A DNA stretch of 64,000 nt from Labedaea rhizosphaerae (lineage in GTDB: Bacteria; Actinomycetota; Actinomycetes; Mycobacteriales; Pseudonocardiaceae), in assembly GCF_004362825.1 (NCBI RefSeq), contig NZ_SNXZ01000002.1, forward strand, positions 1,049,365-1,113,364. The letters run 5' to 3'. Below are positions 16,623 to 24,855 of the stretch, in pieces. The first letter of the stretch is position 1. Each line of letters opens with the position of its first letter. Under the pieces are notes generated by a model that was not told the origin of the DNA, did no database searches, and was given only the letters and a program-made list of their open reading frames with translations. Made by a program: the position numbers and the translations under genes.

Positions 16623-17432
16623 GTGCGGGTCGGAATCGGATTGCCGAACACCACGCCGGGCACGAGCGGGCGGTTGATCGCCGAGTGGGCGCGGCGCGCC
16701 GACGCGGGTCCGTTCGGCACGCTGGGCGTGCTGGACCGGCTGGTCTACGCCAGCGTCGAGCCGTTCAGCGCGTTGTCCGCGGCGGCCGCGGTCACCGAGC
16801 GGGTCGGCCTCGCGACGATGATCGCGATCGGGCCGGTGCGGGGCACGGCGATGCTCGCCAAGCAGGCGCAGTCGGTGCAGACGTTGTCGGACGGCCGGTT
16901 CACCCTCGGCGTGGCCGTGGGCGCGCGCCGCGACGACTACGAGGCGGCCGGGGTCGAGCACCGCACCCGAGGTGCCGTGTTGTCCGAGCAGCTCGCGCAC
17001 CTGCGGGCCGAGAACGCGGACGTGCCGATCCTGGTCGGCGGCAACAGCGGGGCCGCGTTCTCCCGGATGGCGCGTTACGCCGACGGGTACGCCCACGGCG
17101 GCGGCCCGGCGCGGGCGTTCGCCTCGGCCGCGGCGAAGGCACGCGCGGCCTGGCACGACCTCGGCCGGCCCGGTCGGCCCAAACTGTGGGGCCAGGCCTA
17201 CTTCGCGCTCGGCGACGCCGACCTCACGGCCAAGGGCGAGGCCTACCTGCTCGACTACTACGCGTTCACCGGGCCGTTCGCGCAGACCGTCGCCGCGGCT
17301 AACCTGACCACGCCCCGTGCGGTGAAGGACCTCGTGCGCGGCTACGCCAACGAGGGCTGCGACGAGCTGATCCTGCTGCCCACCGTGTCCTCTGTGGACC
17401 AGGTGGACCGGCTCGCCGAGGTGCTGGGCTGA
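16623..17432 (+). CDS. Luciferase-like (LLM) flavin/F420 oxidoreductase, first gene of the anthranilate operon
   Basis: 269 residues from GTG 16623. Bacterial-luciferase TIM barrel with RVGIGLPN at the start, ERVGLATMIAIGP, the conserved KQAQSVQTLSDGRFTLGVAVG stretch and VPILVGGNSGAAFSRMARYADGY. Members use FMNH2 or F420. It is shorter than most (about 300-350), with a compact middle. Its stop TGA overlaps the ATG of the anthraniloyl-CoA enzyme, so it is co-translated with that pathway. It could supply a redox step or act on an alternative substrate; no specific reaction can be assigned. Confidence 0.8.
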   Translation: MRVGIGLPNTTPGTSGRLIAEWARRADAGPFGTLGVLDRLVYASVEPFSALSAAAAVTERVGLATMIAIGPVRGTAMLAKQAQSVQTLSDGRFTLGVAVGARRDDYEAAGVEHRTRGAVLSEQLAHLRAENADVPILVGGNSGAAFSRMARYADGYAHGGGPARAFASAAAKARAAWHDLGRPGRPKLWGQAYFALGDADLTAKGEAYLLDYYAFTGPFAQTVAAANLTTPRAVKDLVRGYANEGCDELILLPTVSSVDQVDRLAEVLG

Positions 17433-19486
17433 TGCGGCCGCTGCGGGTGAGCGTGCTGGGCGCGGGCCCGGCCGGGCTCTACTTGTCGTTGCTGCTCAAG
17501 AAGGCGCAGCCGGCGCACGAGATCACCGTGCTGGAGCGCAATCCCGCCGACGCCACCTACGGCTGGGGCGTGGTGTTCTCCGAGGAGACGCTGGGCGCGC
17601 TGCGCGACGCCGACCAGGCCAGCTACCTGGAGATCACCGACACGTTCGCGCGCTGGGACGCCATCGACATCCGCTACCGCGACCGCACCCTGCGCTCGCG
17701 TGGCCACTCCTTCTCCGCGATCGCCCGCCGCACGCTGCTGGGCATCACGCAGCGCCGGTGCCGTGAGGTCGGCGTGCGCCTGGAGTTCGGCACCGAGGTC
17801 ACCGATCCGTCCACATTGGATGGTGACCTGGTCGTGGCCGCCGACGGGGTGAACAGCCTCATCCGCCGCGCGCAGGACAAGGTGTTCGGCGGCCGCATCA
17901 CGCCGCAGGGTTGCAAGTACGTCTGGTACGGCACCGACCTGGTGTTCGACGCGTTCACGTTCCTGTTCAAGGAGACCGAGCACGGCCTGTTCCAGGTGCA
18001 CGGCTACCCGTTCGACGAGGACACCAGCACGTTCATCGTCGAATGCCCCAGGCACACCTGGGAAAGCGCGGGCCTGGACAAGATGGACGAGGCGCAGAGC
18101 ATGGCGTTCTGCGCCGACCTCTTCGCCGACGAACTGGGCGGCCACGAGCTCAAGTCCAACAAGTCGCTCTGGCTGGACTTCCCGCGCCTGGTCACCAAGC
18201 ACTGGCACAGCGCCAACCCGGACGGGAGCCGCACGGTGCTGCTCGGCGACTCGGCACACACCGCGCACTTCACCATCGGCTCGGGCACCAAGCTCGCCAT
18301 GGAGGACGCGATCGCGCTGGCCGCGGCGGTGGACCGGCACACCGACCTCGGCGCCGCGCTGGTCGACTACGAGCTGGAACGCAAGCCGGTCATCGACCGG
18401 TTCCAGCAGGCCGCGGCGAGCAGCGCCGACTACTTCGAACGGGTCAGCAGGCACACCGGGCTCGACCCGCTGCCCTTCGCGTTCAACCTGCTCACCCGCA
18501 GCGGCCGGATCGGGCACGCCAGCCTGTCGGTGCGCGACCCGTCGTTCGTGCGGGCGGTCGACTCCTGGTTCGGCACCGCCGGCGAGTCGACCACCGCGGT
18601 GTGCCCGCCCCCGCTCTTCACCCCGTTCCGGGTCGGCGAGCTCGTGCTGCGCAACCGGATCGTGCAGGACACCCCCGGTGGCGGCCTGCTGCTGGTGGGT
18701 ACCGAGCCGGTCACCGAGGACGGCCGGCGCACGCCGTCGGATGGTCTCAAGTGGACAGCGGTGCTGGAGTCCGCGCAGGGCGCGGCGGTCGGCCTGCGGA
18801 TCGGCCACGCCGGACGCCGCGGCGCCACACGCGAACCCGTGCACGGCGTGGACGTGCCGCTGCCCGCTGAGCAGGCGTGGCCACTGGTCGCCGCATCGCC
18901 GATCCCCTACGGCCCGCGGTCGGCCGTGCCGCGCGAACTGGACGCCGAAGGCATGGTCCGCATCCGGGACGCGTTCGTCGCCATGGCCCGCAAGGCCGTC
19001 GACTTCGACCTGCTCGAACTCGACATGGCGCACGGGTTCCTGCTCGGCGGGTTCCTCTCGCCGCTGACCAACAAGCGCGCCGACTGCTACGGCGGCGACC
19101 TCGACGCCCGGCTCCGTTACCCGCTCGAGGTGCTGCGCGCGGTGCGTGAGGCGTGGTCGAAGCCGTTGTCGGTGCGGTTGAGCGTCACCGACTGGTCGGC
19201 CCGCGGCACCACGCCGGACGAGGGCGTGGCCATGGCGCACGCGATGGCGCAGGCGGGCGCGGACCTGATCCACGTCGCCGCCGGGCAGACGGTGCCCGAG
19301 GGGATGCCGGACTACCGCCGCGGGTTCCTCACCCCGCTCGCCGACCGGGTGCGCAGCGAGGCCGGCGTGCCGACCATGGTCGGCGGCTACCTGACCACGT
19401 TGGACGAGGTGAACACGGTGATCGCCGCCGCCCGCGCCGATCTCTGCGTCCTCGCCCCACCCGACCGCGAGTGGACTACCCCATGA
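17432..19486 (+). CDS. Anthraniloyl-CoA (2-aminobenzoyl-CoA) monooxygenase/reductase-like fusion
   Basis: 684-residue two-domain flavoprotein. Residues 1-385 are an FAD aromatic hydroxylase (VLGAGPAGLYLSLLLK near 8, LLGDSAHTAHFTIGSGTKLAMEDA near 270). Residues about 390-684 are an old-yellow-enzyme domain (FTPFRVGELVLRNRIV, MAHGFLLGGFLSPLTNKR, YGGDL, MVGGYLTT). This fusion is known from 2-aminobenzoyl-CoA monooxygenase/reductase of Azoarcus evansii (EC 1.14.13.40), which hydroxylates and then reduces the ring to a non-aromatic 2-amino-5-oxocyclohexene carboxyl-CoA. Salicylyl-CoA 5-hydroxylase relatives share the architecture and are the alternative. The neighbouring kynA, kynU, aryl-CoA ligase and RidA genes favour anthraniloyl-CoA. 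Confidence 0.85.
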   Translation: MRPLRVSVLGAGPAGLYLSLLLKKAQPAHEITVLERNPADATYGWGVVFSEETLGALRDADQASYLEITDTFARWDAIDIRYRDRTLRSRGHSFSAIARRTLLGITQRRCREVGVRLEFGTEVTDPSTLDGDLVVAADGVNSLIRRAQDKVFGGRITPQGCKYVWYGTDLVFDAFTFLFKETEHGLFQVHGYPFDEDTSTFIVECPRHTWESAGLDKMDEAQSMAFCADLFADELGGHELKSNKSLWLDFPRLVTKHWHSANPDGSRTVLLGDSAHTAHFTIGSGTKLAMEDAIALAAAVDRHTDLGAALVDYELERKPVIDRFQQAAASSADYFERVSRHTGLDPLPFAFNLLTRSGRIGHASLSVRDPSFVRAVDSWFGTAGESTTAVCPPPLFTPFRVGELVLRNRIVQDTPGGGLLLVGTEPVTEDGRRTPSDGLKWTAVLESAQGAAVGLRIGHAGRRGATREPVHGVDVPLPAEQAWPLVAASPIPYGPRSAVPRELDAEGMVRIRDAFVAMARKAVDFDLLELDMAHGFLLGGFLSPLTNKRADCYGGDLDARLRYPLEVLRAVREAWSKPLSVRLSVTDWSARGTTPDEGVAMAHAMAQAGADLIHVAAGQTVPEGMPDYRRGFLTPLADRVRSEAGVPTMVGGYLTTLDEVNTVIAAARADLCVLAPPDREWTTP

Positions 19487-19488
19487 CC

Positions 19489-19642
19489 CCGCGTGTCCCC
19501 TCTTCCGACCCGGTGTGTCCCCCCTTCTCACCGGGCGTGTCCCACGTTCCAACCTGGTGTGTCCCCTCTTCCGACCCCGTGTGTCCCTCCTTCCGACAGG
19601 GTGTGTCCCACGTTCCGGCACCCCGTGTCCCACGGAACTGGG
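19489..19642. repeat. Tandem array of about seven 22-bp direct repeats
   Basis: About seven head-to-tail units of 22 bases follow the stop of the monooxygenase/reductase gene. The shared pattern is G-TGTGTCCC, then two or three variable bases, CTTCC, a variable base and ACC. Units 1 and 4 (19491-19510 and 19557-19576) and units 3 and 6 share the CCCACGTTCC variant, so two subtypes alternate. The length is not a multiple of three, so it is unlikely to be coding; the period is close to two helical turns. It fills the only sizeable gap in an otherwise overlapping operon. Confidence 0.85.
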
Positions 19643-19649
19643 CGCGGCG

Positions 19650-20369
19650 ATGACCCGCTTCGACGAACTCACCTCACCGGCGGTGGCCGAACTGCGCGAC
19701 CAGGCCGTCGTCCTGCTGCCGCTGGGTGCGGTCGAGGCGCACGGCCCGCACGGGCCGCTCGGCACGGACACGCTCATCTCCGAAGGCATGTGCCGCCGCG
19801 CTGCCGACGCGCTCGCGAACGAACTGCCGGTGCTGGTCATGCCGACCCTCCCCTACGGCGTCACCACCTACGCCGCCGCCTTCCCAGGCACCGTCACCAT
19901 TTCCGCCGCGGCCCTGCGCGCGATGCTCACCGACATCTGCACCGGCCTGCGCGACCAGGGCCTGCGGCGGATCGTGCTGGTGAACAACCACTTCGAGCCC
20001 GAGCACCTGGCCACGGTCCGCGCCGTGGCCGACGAGCTGGGCATCGGGCACCTCGACCTGGTGCGGCGGCGCAACGCGCAGCGGATCGGCGGTGAGTTCG
20101 CCACCGGCTCCTGCCACGCCGGGCGCTACGAGACGTCGCTGGTGCTGGCCGACGCACCCGAGCTGGTCGGCGAGCGTGCCGGGCTCCCGGCGGTCACGGT
20201 GGACCTGCCCGCGCAGATGTCCGCTGGGCACAAGGACTTCCGGTCCATGGGCATGGCGGACGCCTACTGCGGCGCGCCCGCCGACGCCACGGAGGACGAG
20301 GGCGCCGCCACGTTCGCGGTGCTGACCGAGTTGCTGGTCGAGGCGATCCGCGAGGAGGCCACCAAGTGA
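19650..20369 (+). CDS. Creatininase-family amidohydrolase
   Basis: 239 residues. Metal-binding signatures of the creatininase/MftE fold are visible: LPLGAVEAHGPH...GTD (Glu, His, Asp ligands), VLVNNHFEPEH in place of the usual NGHGGN, and GSCHAGRYETSLVL (His and Glu). Family members hydrolyse cyclic or simple amides and formamides using Zn or Mn. Starts at ATG 19650 after the 22-bp repeat array; the stop overlaps the ligase start as GTGA. In this operon it could hydrolyse N-formylkynurenine, since no kynurenine formamidase is seen, or an amide arising in ring degradation. Both are inference. Confidence 0.82.
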   Translation: MTRFDELTSPAVAELRDQAVVLLPLGAVEAHGPHGPLGTDTLISEGMCRRAADALANELPVLVMPTLPYGVTTYAAAFPGTVTISAAALRAMLTDICTGLRDQGLRRIVLVNNHFEPEHLATVRAVADELGIGHLDLVRRRNAQRIGGEFATGSCHAGRYETSLVLADAPELVGERAGLPAVTVDLPAQMSAGHKDFRSMGMADAYCGAPADATEDEGAATFAVLTELLVEAIREEATK

Positions 20370-21913
20370 CCGGACCACTCACCCGGGCCGAGCTGCCCGC
20401 CGACGTGAACCTCGCGACCTACTTCGTCGACCGCAACGTCACCGAGGGCCGCGGCGACCGGACCGCGCTGGTCTGCGACGGCGCGAGCACCACGTACGCG
20501 CAGCTGGCCGTCTTGGTGAACCGCATCGGCAACGTGTTGCGGGAGCTGGGAGTCCGGCCAGGCGACCGGATCCTGATCGCGGCGTCGGACAGCGTGGAAT
20601 GGGTGGCCACCTGGTACGCCGCGCAGAAGATCGGCGCGGTCACCGCCGAGGTCTACACGTTCCTGCAACCCAAGGACTACGCGTACTTCCTGGACTACGT
20701 CGACCCCAAGGTCGTCGTCGTGGACGGCACGACGCTGGCCAACGTGCGCGAAGCGAGCAGCAACCGCAGGCTCCTGGTGCTCGGTGACCACGAACTCGTC
20801 GGCGACGACCACTCCTTCGACGCCATGGTCGGTGCCGCGCCGGACACCCTGGACCCGGCGCCGGTCGGCCCGGAGACCGAGGCGGTCTGGAAGTTCACCA
20901 CCGGCAGCACCGGCGCCCCCAAGGCGTGTGTGCACCCGGCGGGCACGCCGATCGTCAGCTACCACGCCTACGCGCGGGGTGTGCTGGACATCGACGAGAA
21001 CGACCTCGTGCTGCCGGTTCCCAAGCTGTTCTTCGGTTACGCCCGCGACCTCACCGCGCTGTACCCGTTCGGCGTGGGCGGCGCGGGCATCGTATTCGGT
21101 GAGCGCAGCACGCCGGAGCGGCTGTTCGAGCTGATCGCCGCGCACCGGCCGACCATCCTAGTGTCGGTGCCGACGATGATGGCCGCGATGGTCGCGCACC
21201 CGAGTGCCGCCGAGCAGGACCTGAGCTGCCTGCGGCTCACCACGTCGGCCGGCGAGGCGTTGCCGGCGGAGTTGCATCGCAAGTGGGACAAGGCGTTCGG
21301 GGTGCCGGTGGTGGACGGCATCGGCTCGTCGGAGGCCTACCACATCTACGTCTCGAACCGGCCGGGTCAGGCGCGGCCCGGCACGCTCGGCCGCGTCGTG
21401 CCCGGGTACACGGCCCGCGTCGTGGACGACACGGGCGCCGAGCGGCCGGTCGGCGAACTCGGTCCACTCGCCGTCACCGGCCCGACCGTGGCGTTGCGCT
21501 ACCACGGCGACCCGGAGAAGTCGGCGGCCACCTATCACGGCGACACCGTGCTGAGCAGCGACCTGTTCGAGTGCGACGCCGAGGGCTACCTGAGCTACCG
21601 GGGCCGCGCCGACGACCTGCTCAAGGTCGGTGGCATCTGGGTGGCGCCCAGCGAGATCGAGCACTGCCTGATCGGGCACGACGACGTGGTCGACTGCGCG
21701 GTGCTCGGGTACGAAGTGGACGGTCTGACCCGGCCCCGCGCGTACGTGGTGGTGCGCGACGGCGCCACGGTGACCCCGAAGGAATTGCAGGACTACGCAC
21801 GAGCGAAGCTGGCCGGGCACAAGTACCCGCGCGAGGTGGTCTTCGTCGACGAGCTTCCCCGTACCAGCAACGGGAAACTCGACCGCCGGGCGCTTCGCGG
21901 ACTGGTCTCATGA
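20366..21913 (+). CDS. Aryl-CoA ligase, probable 2-aminobenzoate-CoA ligase
   Basis: 515-residue ANL-superfamily enzyme of the benzoate-CoA ligase type. Motifs: P-loop KFTTGSTGAPKAC near residue 170, GIGSSEAYHIY near 318, YRGRADDLLKVGGIWVAP near 410 and the C-terminal catalytic-lysine motif RTSNGKLDRR. The benzoate-ligase hallmark opening (NLATYFVDRNV) is present. Starts at GTG 20366 overlapping the previous stop; its own stop overlaps the next ATG. In context it would activate anthranilate made by kynureninase with ATP and CoA. Benzoate or salicylate cannot be excluded from sequence. Confidence 0.87.
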   Translation: MTGPLTRAELPADVNLATYFVDRNVTEGRGDRTALVCDGASTTYAQLAVLVNRIGNVLRELGVRPGDRILIAASDSVEWVATWYAAQKIGAVTAEVYTFLQPKDYAYFLDYVDPKVVVVDGTTLANVREASSNRRLLVLGDHELVGDDHSFDAMVGAAPDTLDPAPVGPETEAVWKFTTGSTGAPKACVHPAGTPIVSYHAYARGVLDIDENDLVLPVPKLFFGYARDLTALYPFGVGGAGIVFGERSTPERLFELIAAHRPTILVSVPTMMAAMVAHPSAAEQDLSCLRLTTSAGEALPAELHRKWDKAFGVPVVDGIGSSEAYHIYVSNRPGQARPGTLGRVVPGYTARVVDDTGAERPVGELGPLAVTGPTVALRYHGDPEKSAATYHGDTVLSSDLFECDAEGYLSYRGRADDLLKVGGIWVAPSEIEHCLIGHDDVVDCAVLGYEVDGLTRPRAYVVVRDGATVTPKELQDYARAKLAGHKYPREVVFVDELPRTSNGKLDRRALRGLVS

Positions 21914-22587
21914 GGACGGTCGTGATCACCGGCGGCCACGGTGGCATCGGGCGGGCCGTGGCGGCGGCGTTCGCGGGTGACAAAGTACTGGCACCCGGGC
22001 GGGACGAGTGCGACGTGACGTCCGAGGAGTCGGTCGCGGCCTACTTCGCCGAGCTCGAAGTCGATGTCCTGGTGAACAACGCCGGGATCTCCTCGAGCGC
22101 GCCGCTCGCCCGCACCAGTCTCGCCGATTGGCAAGAACAGATACAGGTCAACGGAACCGGCGCGTTCCTGTGCACGAAAGCGGCGCTGCCCGGCATGCGT
22201 TCGCGCGACAGCGGCCGCATCGTCGTCGTCGCGTCCACGGCGGGATTGGTGGGAGCACGCTACACCGCCGCCTACACCGCGTCGAAGCACGCTGCGGTCG
22301 GCTTGATGCGCGCCGTGGCCGCCGAGGTAGCCGGAACTGGCGTCACAGCGAACGCGGTGTGCCCGACGTTCGTGCGCACCCCGATGACCCAGCGCTCGAT
22401 CGACCGGATCGTGTCCACAACGGACCGGAACGTCGCCGAAGCCGAGGCGGCGCTGGCGAAGGTGTCCCCACTGGGCCGGCTGGTCGAGGCGAACGAAGTG
22501 GCGTTCGCGGTGAAGTTCCTGGCCGCGCCCGAAGCCGGGGCGATCAACGGGCAGACGCTCGTGTTGGACGGAGGAGGCATTCAGTGA
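21910..22587 (+). CDS. Short-chain dehydrogenase/reductase
   Basis: 225-residue classical SDR: TGGHGGIG cofactor motif, CDVTSEESV, NNAGISSS, catalytic Ser in VVASTAG and YTASK. Coupled on both sides by 4-base overlaps. In the anthranilate-CoA pathway an SDR would oxidise a hydroxyacyl-CoA or reduce a ring ketone of the dearomatised intermediate. Its exact step is inferred from position only. Confidence 0.88.
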   Translation: MRTVVITGGHGGIGRAVAAAFAGDKVLAPGRDECDVTSEESVAAYFAELEVDVLVNNAGISSSAPLARTSLADWQEQIQVNGTGAFLCTKAALPGMRSRDSGRIVVVASTAGLVGARYTAAYTASKHAAVGLMRAVAAEVAGTGVTANAVCPTFVRTPMTQRSIDRIVSTTDRNVAEAEAALAKVSPLGRLVEANEVAFAVKFLAAPEAGAINGQTLVLDGGGIQ

Positions 22588-23402
22588 GTCCTTTCAGGGC
22601 TTCCGCTGGGATAACCAAGGACTGGGAGCACTTCGGTTTCGAGGTCGCCGACGGCGTCGCCACGGTGACGTTGAACCGGCCGGACAAGCTGAACGCGCTC
22701 ACCTTCGACGTCTACGCCGACCTGCGCGACCTCGTCACCGAACTGCCGCACCGCGGCGACGCGCGCGTGCTGGTGCTGCGCGGTGAGGGTCGCGGGTTCT
22801 GCTCCGGCGGCGACGTCGAGGAGATCATCGGCGAGCTGCAATCCATGGCGCCCAAGGAATTGCTCGAGTTCACCCGGATGACCGGCGCGACCGTGAAGGC
22901 CATCCGCGAGTGCCCGCTGCCGGTGATCGCGTCGATCAACGGGATCGCCGCGGGCGCCGGCTCGGTGCTCGCACTGGCGTCGGACTTCCGGTTGCTGGGC
23001 GAGAAGGCGGCGTTCGCCTTCCTGTTCACCAAGGTCGGCCTGGCCGGCGCGGACATGGGGTCGGCGTACCTGCTCCCCCGCATCGTCGGCCTCGGCCGGG
23101 CGACCGAGCTGCTGATGCTGGGCGACAAGATCAAGGCCGAGCGCGCCGAACGACTGGGCCTGGGAACGCTGGTCGAGGACCTGCCCGCGGCGACCGACGA
23201 GCTGGCCAAGCGCCTGGCCAGCGGTCCGGCGCTGGCGTACTCGGCGACGAAGGTGTTGCTGACCCGCGAGCTGGACATGGACCTGGGCGCGTCGATCGAG
23301 CTCGAGGCCATCACGCAGGCGTTGCTGATGAAGAGCGACGACCACCAGGAGTTCTACAACGCCTGGACCGCCGGACGCGAGCCGCGCTGGAGTGGTCGAT
23401 GA
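22584..23402 (+). CDS. Enoyl-CoA hydratase/isomerase family protein
   Basis: 272-residue crotonase-fold enzyme. Oxyanion-hole elements are GFCSGGDVEEI near residue 75 and INGIAAGAGSVLALASDF near 115. The position of the first catalytic Glu of crotonase is not a Glu here; GLAGADMGSAYLLPR carries an Asp instead, as in some hydrolases and isomerases of the superfamily. Its reaction may therefore be hydration, isomerisation or ring hydrolysis. GTG 22584 overlaps the SDR stop; the stop overlaps the RidA ATG. Confidence 0.85.
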   Translation: MSPFRASAGITKDWEHFGFEVADGVATVTLNRPDKLNALTFDVYADLRDLVTELPHRGDARVLVLRGEGRGFCSGGDVEEIIGELQSMAPKELLEFTRMTGATVKAIRECPLPVIASINGIAAGAGSVLALASDFRLLGEKAAFAFLFTKVGLAGADMGSAYLLPRIVGLGRATELLMLGDKIKAERAERLGLGTLVEDLPAATDELAKRLASGPALAYSATKVLLTRELDMDLGASIELEAITQALLMKSDDHQEFYNAWTAGREPRWSGR

Positions 23403-23794
23403 CGCACGAGATCGTCAACTCGCCGGACCTCGCCGCCCCGGTCGGCTTCTCGCACGCCGTCGTGTCGTCGGGCCGCACGGTCCACCTCGGTGGGCAGACC
23501 GCACAGGGCCGCGACGGCGCGATCATCGGCACGACGATGCCGGAGCAGTTCGACGTGGCCGCCGGGAACGTGGTCACTGCGCTGGCCGCGACGGGTGCGA
23601 CGCCCGACCACCTGGTGTCGTTGATCATCTACGTGACGGACGTGGCCGCGTACAAGGCAGCGCTGCGTGAGCTGGGTGGCTTGTGGCGCAAGCACTTCGG
23701 CAAGCACTATCCCGCCGTCGCGCTGCTGGGCGTCCAGGAGTTGTTCGACGCCGAGGCGATGATCGAGCTCGTCGGCACGGCGGTGTTGCCGTGA
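23399..23794 (+). CDS. RidA/YjgF-family enamine/imine deaminase
   Basis: 131 residues with the RidA fold: HAVVSSGRTVHLGGQTAQGRDG, FDVAAGNVVTALAATGATPDHLVSLIIYVTDVAAYK, YPAVALLGVQELFDAEAMIELVGTAVL. RidA proteins hydrolyse enamines and imines to ketones plus ammonia. That chemistry fits removal of the amino group from 2-amino-5-oxocyclohexene carboxyl-CoA, the product of anthraniloyl-CoA monooxygenase/reductase. The family's usual arginine that binds the substrate carboxylate is replaced in this region (AVALLGV), consistent with a CoA-thioester substrate. Overlaps both neighbours. Confidence 0.85.
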   Translation: MTHEIVNSPDLAAPVGFSHAVVSSGRTVHLGGQTAQGRDGAIIGTTMPEQFDVAAGNVVTALAATGATPDHLVSLIIYVTDVAAYKAALRELGGLWRKHFGKHYPAVALLGVQELFDAEAMIELVGTAVLP

Positions 23795-24855
23795 GGGACG
23801 AGCTGATCGCGCTGGCCGCCGCCGGGACCGACGGCGAGATCAACCGCCCGCTCGTGGCCGCGCTCGCTTCGCACGGCCTGCTCGGTCGCGTGTTCGCGGC
23901 CGAGGGCGTGTCGGCCCGGACGCTGTGCGAGGTGCGCGAGGAGCTGGCCACGTTCTGCACGGAAGCCGAGACGGCGCTGGCGTTGCAGGGCCTCGGCGGC
24001 TACCCGATCGTCTTGTTCGGCAAGCCGGACGTGGCCGCGCAATGGGTGCCGCGCATCGCCTCGGGCGAGGCGGTGGCGGCGTTCGCGTTGACCGAGCCGG
24101 ACGCGGGCTCGGACGTGGCGTCGCTGTCGTTGCGCGCCGACCGCGTCGACGGCGGCTACCGGCTGACCGGCGAGAAGGCGTACATCTCCAACGCTCCCGG
24201 CGCGGACATCCTGTCGGCCTTCGCCCGCACGTCGGACACCGGCGCCAAGGGCATCACGGGGTTCGCGGTGCCCGGCGACAGCCCCGGCCTGTCCGGCGCG
24301 CCCATCGAGCTGATCTCCCCGCACCCCATCGGCCGTTTCTTCTTCGACGGCGTGTTCGTGCCGGACTCGCACGTGCTGGGCGAGGTCGACGGCGGCATGG
24401 GGGTCGCGATGCGCACGCTCAACCTGTTCCGTCCCAGCGTCGGCGCGTTCGCGGTCGGCATGGCGCAGGCGGCCCTGGACGCGGCGGTCGCGCACGTGGC
24501 CGAGCGCCAGGCGTTCGGCAAGCGGCTCAAGGACTTCCAGGGCGTGACCCACCAACTCGCCGACGTGGCCACCGCTGTGCAAGCCGCCCGGCTGCTGGTC
24601 CGCGACGCGGCGACCGCGTATGACGAAGGCGCGCACGACGTGGCGTCGAAGGCGGCGATGGCCAAGCTCTTCGCGACCGAGTCCGCGCAGCGAGCGGTGG
24701 ACGTGGCCGTCCAGGTGCACGGCGCGCGTGCGCTGGAGCGCGGTCACCTGCTCGAACACCTCTACCGCGAGGTGCGCGCGCCGCGGATCTACGAAGGCGC
24801 GTCAGAGGTCCAGCGCGAGATCATCGCGCGCGGGTTGTTTCGGGGCCGGGCCTGA
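23791..24855 (+). CDS. Acyl-CoA dehydrogenase of the anthranilate operon
   Basis: 354 residues from GTG 23791, overlapping the RidA stop. FAD-binding signatures FALTEPDAGSDVASLSLRAD and GEKAYISNA, QAFGKRLKDFQGVTHQLADV, and the C-terminal base region RIYEGASEVQREIIARGLF. It is shorter than usual (about 380) because the N-terminal helical domain is abbreviated. It is the last gene of the operon and would oxidise an alicyclic or acyl-CoA intermediate. Its last 54 bases overlap the convergent SMI1/KNR4 gene. Confidence 0.88.
   Translation: MRDELIALAAAGTDGEINRPLVAALASHGLLGRVFAAEGVSARTLCEVREELATFCTEAETALALQGLGGYPIVLFGKPDVAAQWVPRIASGEAVAAFALTEPDAGSDVASLSLRADRVDGGYRLTGEKAYISNAPGADILSAFARTSDTGAKGITGFAVPGDSPGLSGAPIELISPHPIGRFFFDGVFVPDSHVLGEVDGGMGVAMRTLNLFRPSVGAFAVGMAQAALDAAVAHVAERQAFGKRLKDFQGVTHQLADVATAVQAARLLVRDAATAYDEGAHDVASKAAMAKLFATESAQRAVDVAVQVHGARALERGHLLEHLYREVRAPRIYEGASEVQREIIARGLFRGRA

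Noticed and set aside
19493-19640. Small Pro/Cys/Ser-rich peptide encoded by the 22-bp array
   Set aside because: The unit is not a multiple of three, so each frame reads three repeat phases in turn; there is no ribosome site and no hydrophobic signal.
19489-19642. CRISPR array
   Set aside because: The repeats are contiguous with no unique spacers and no cas genes are nearby.
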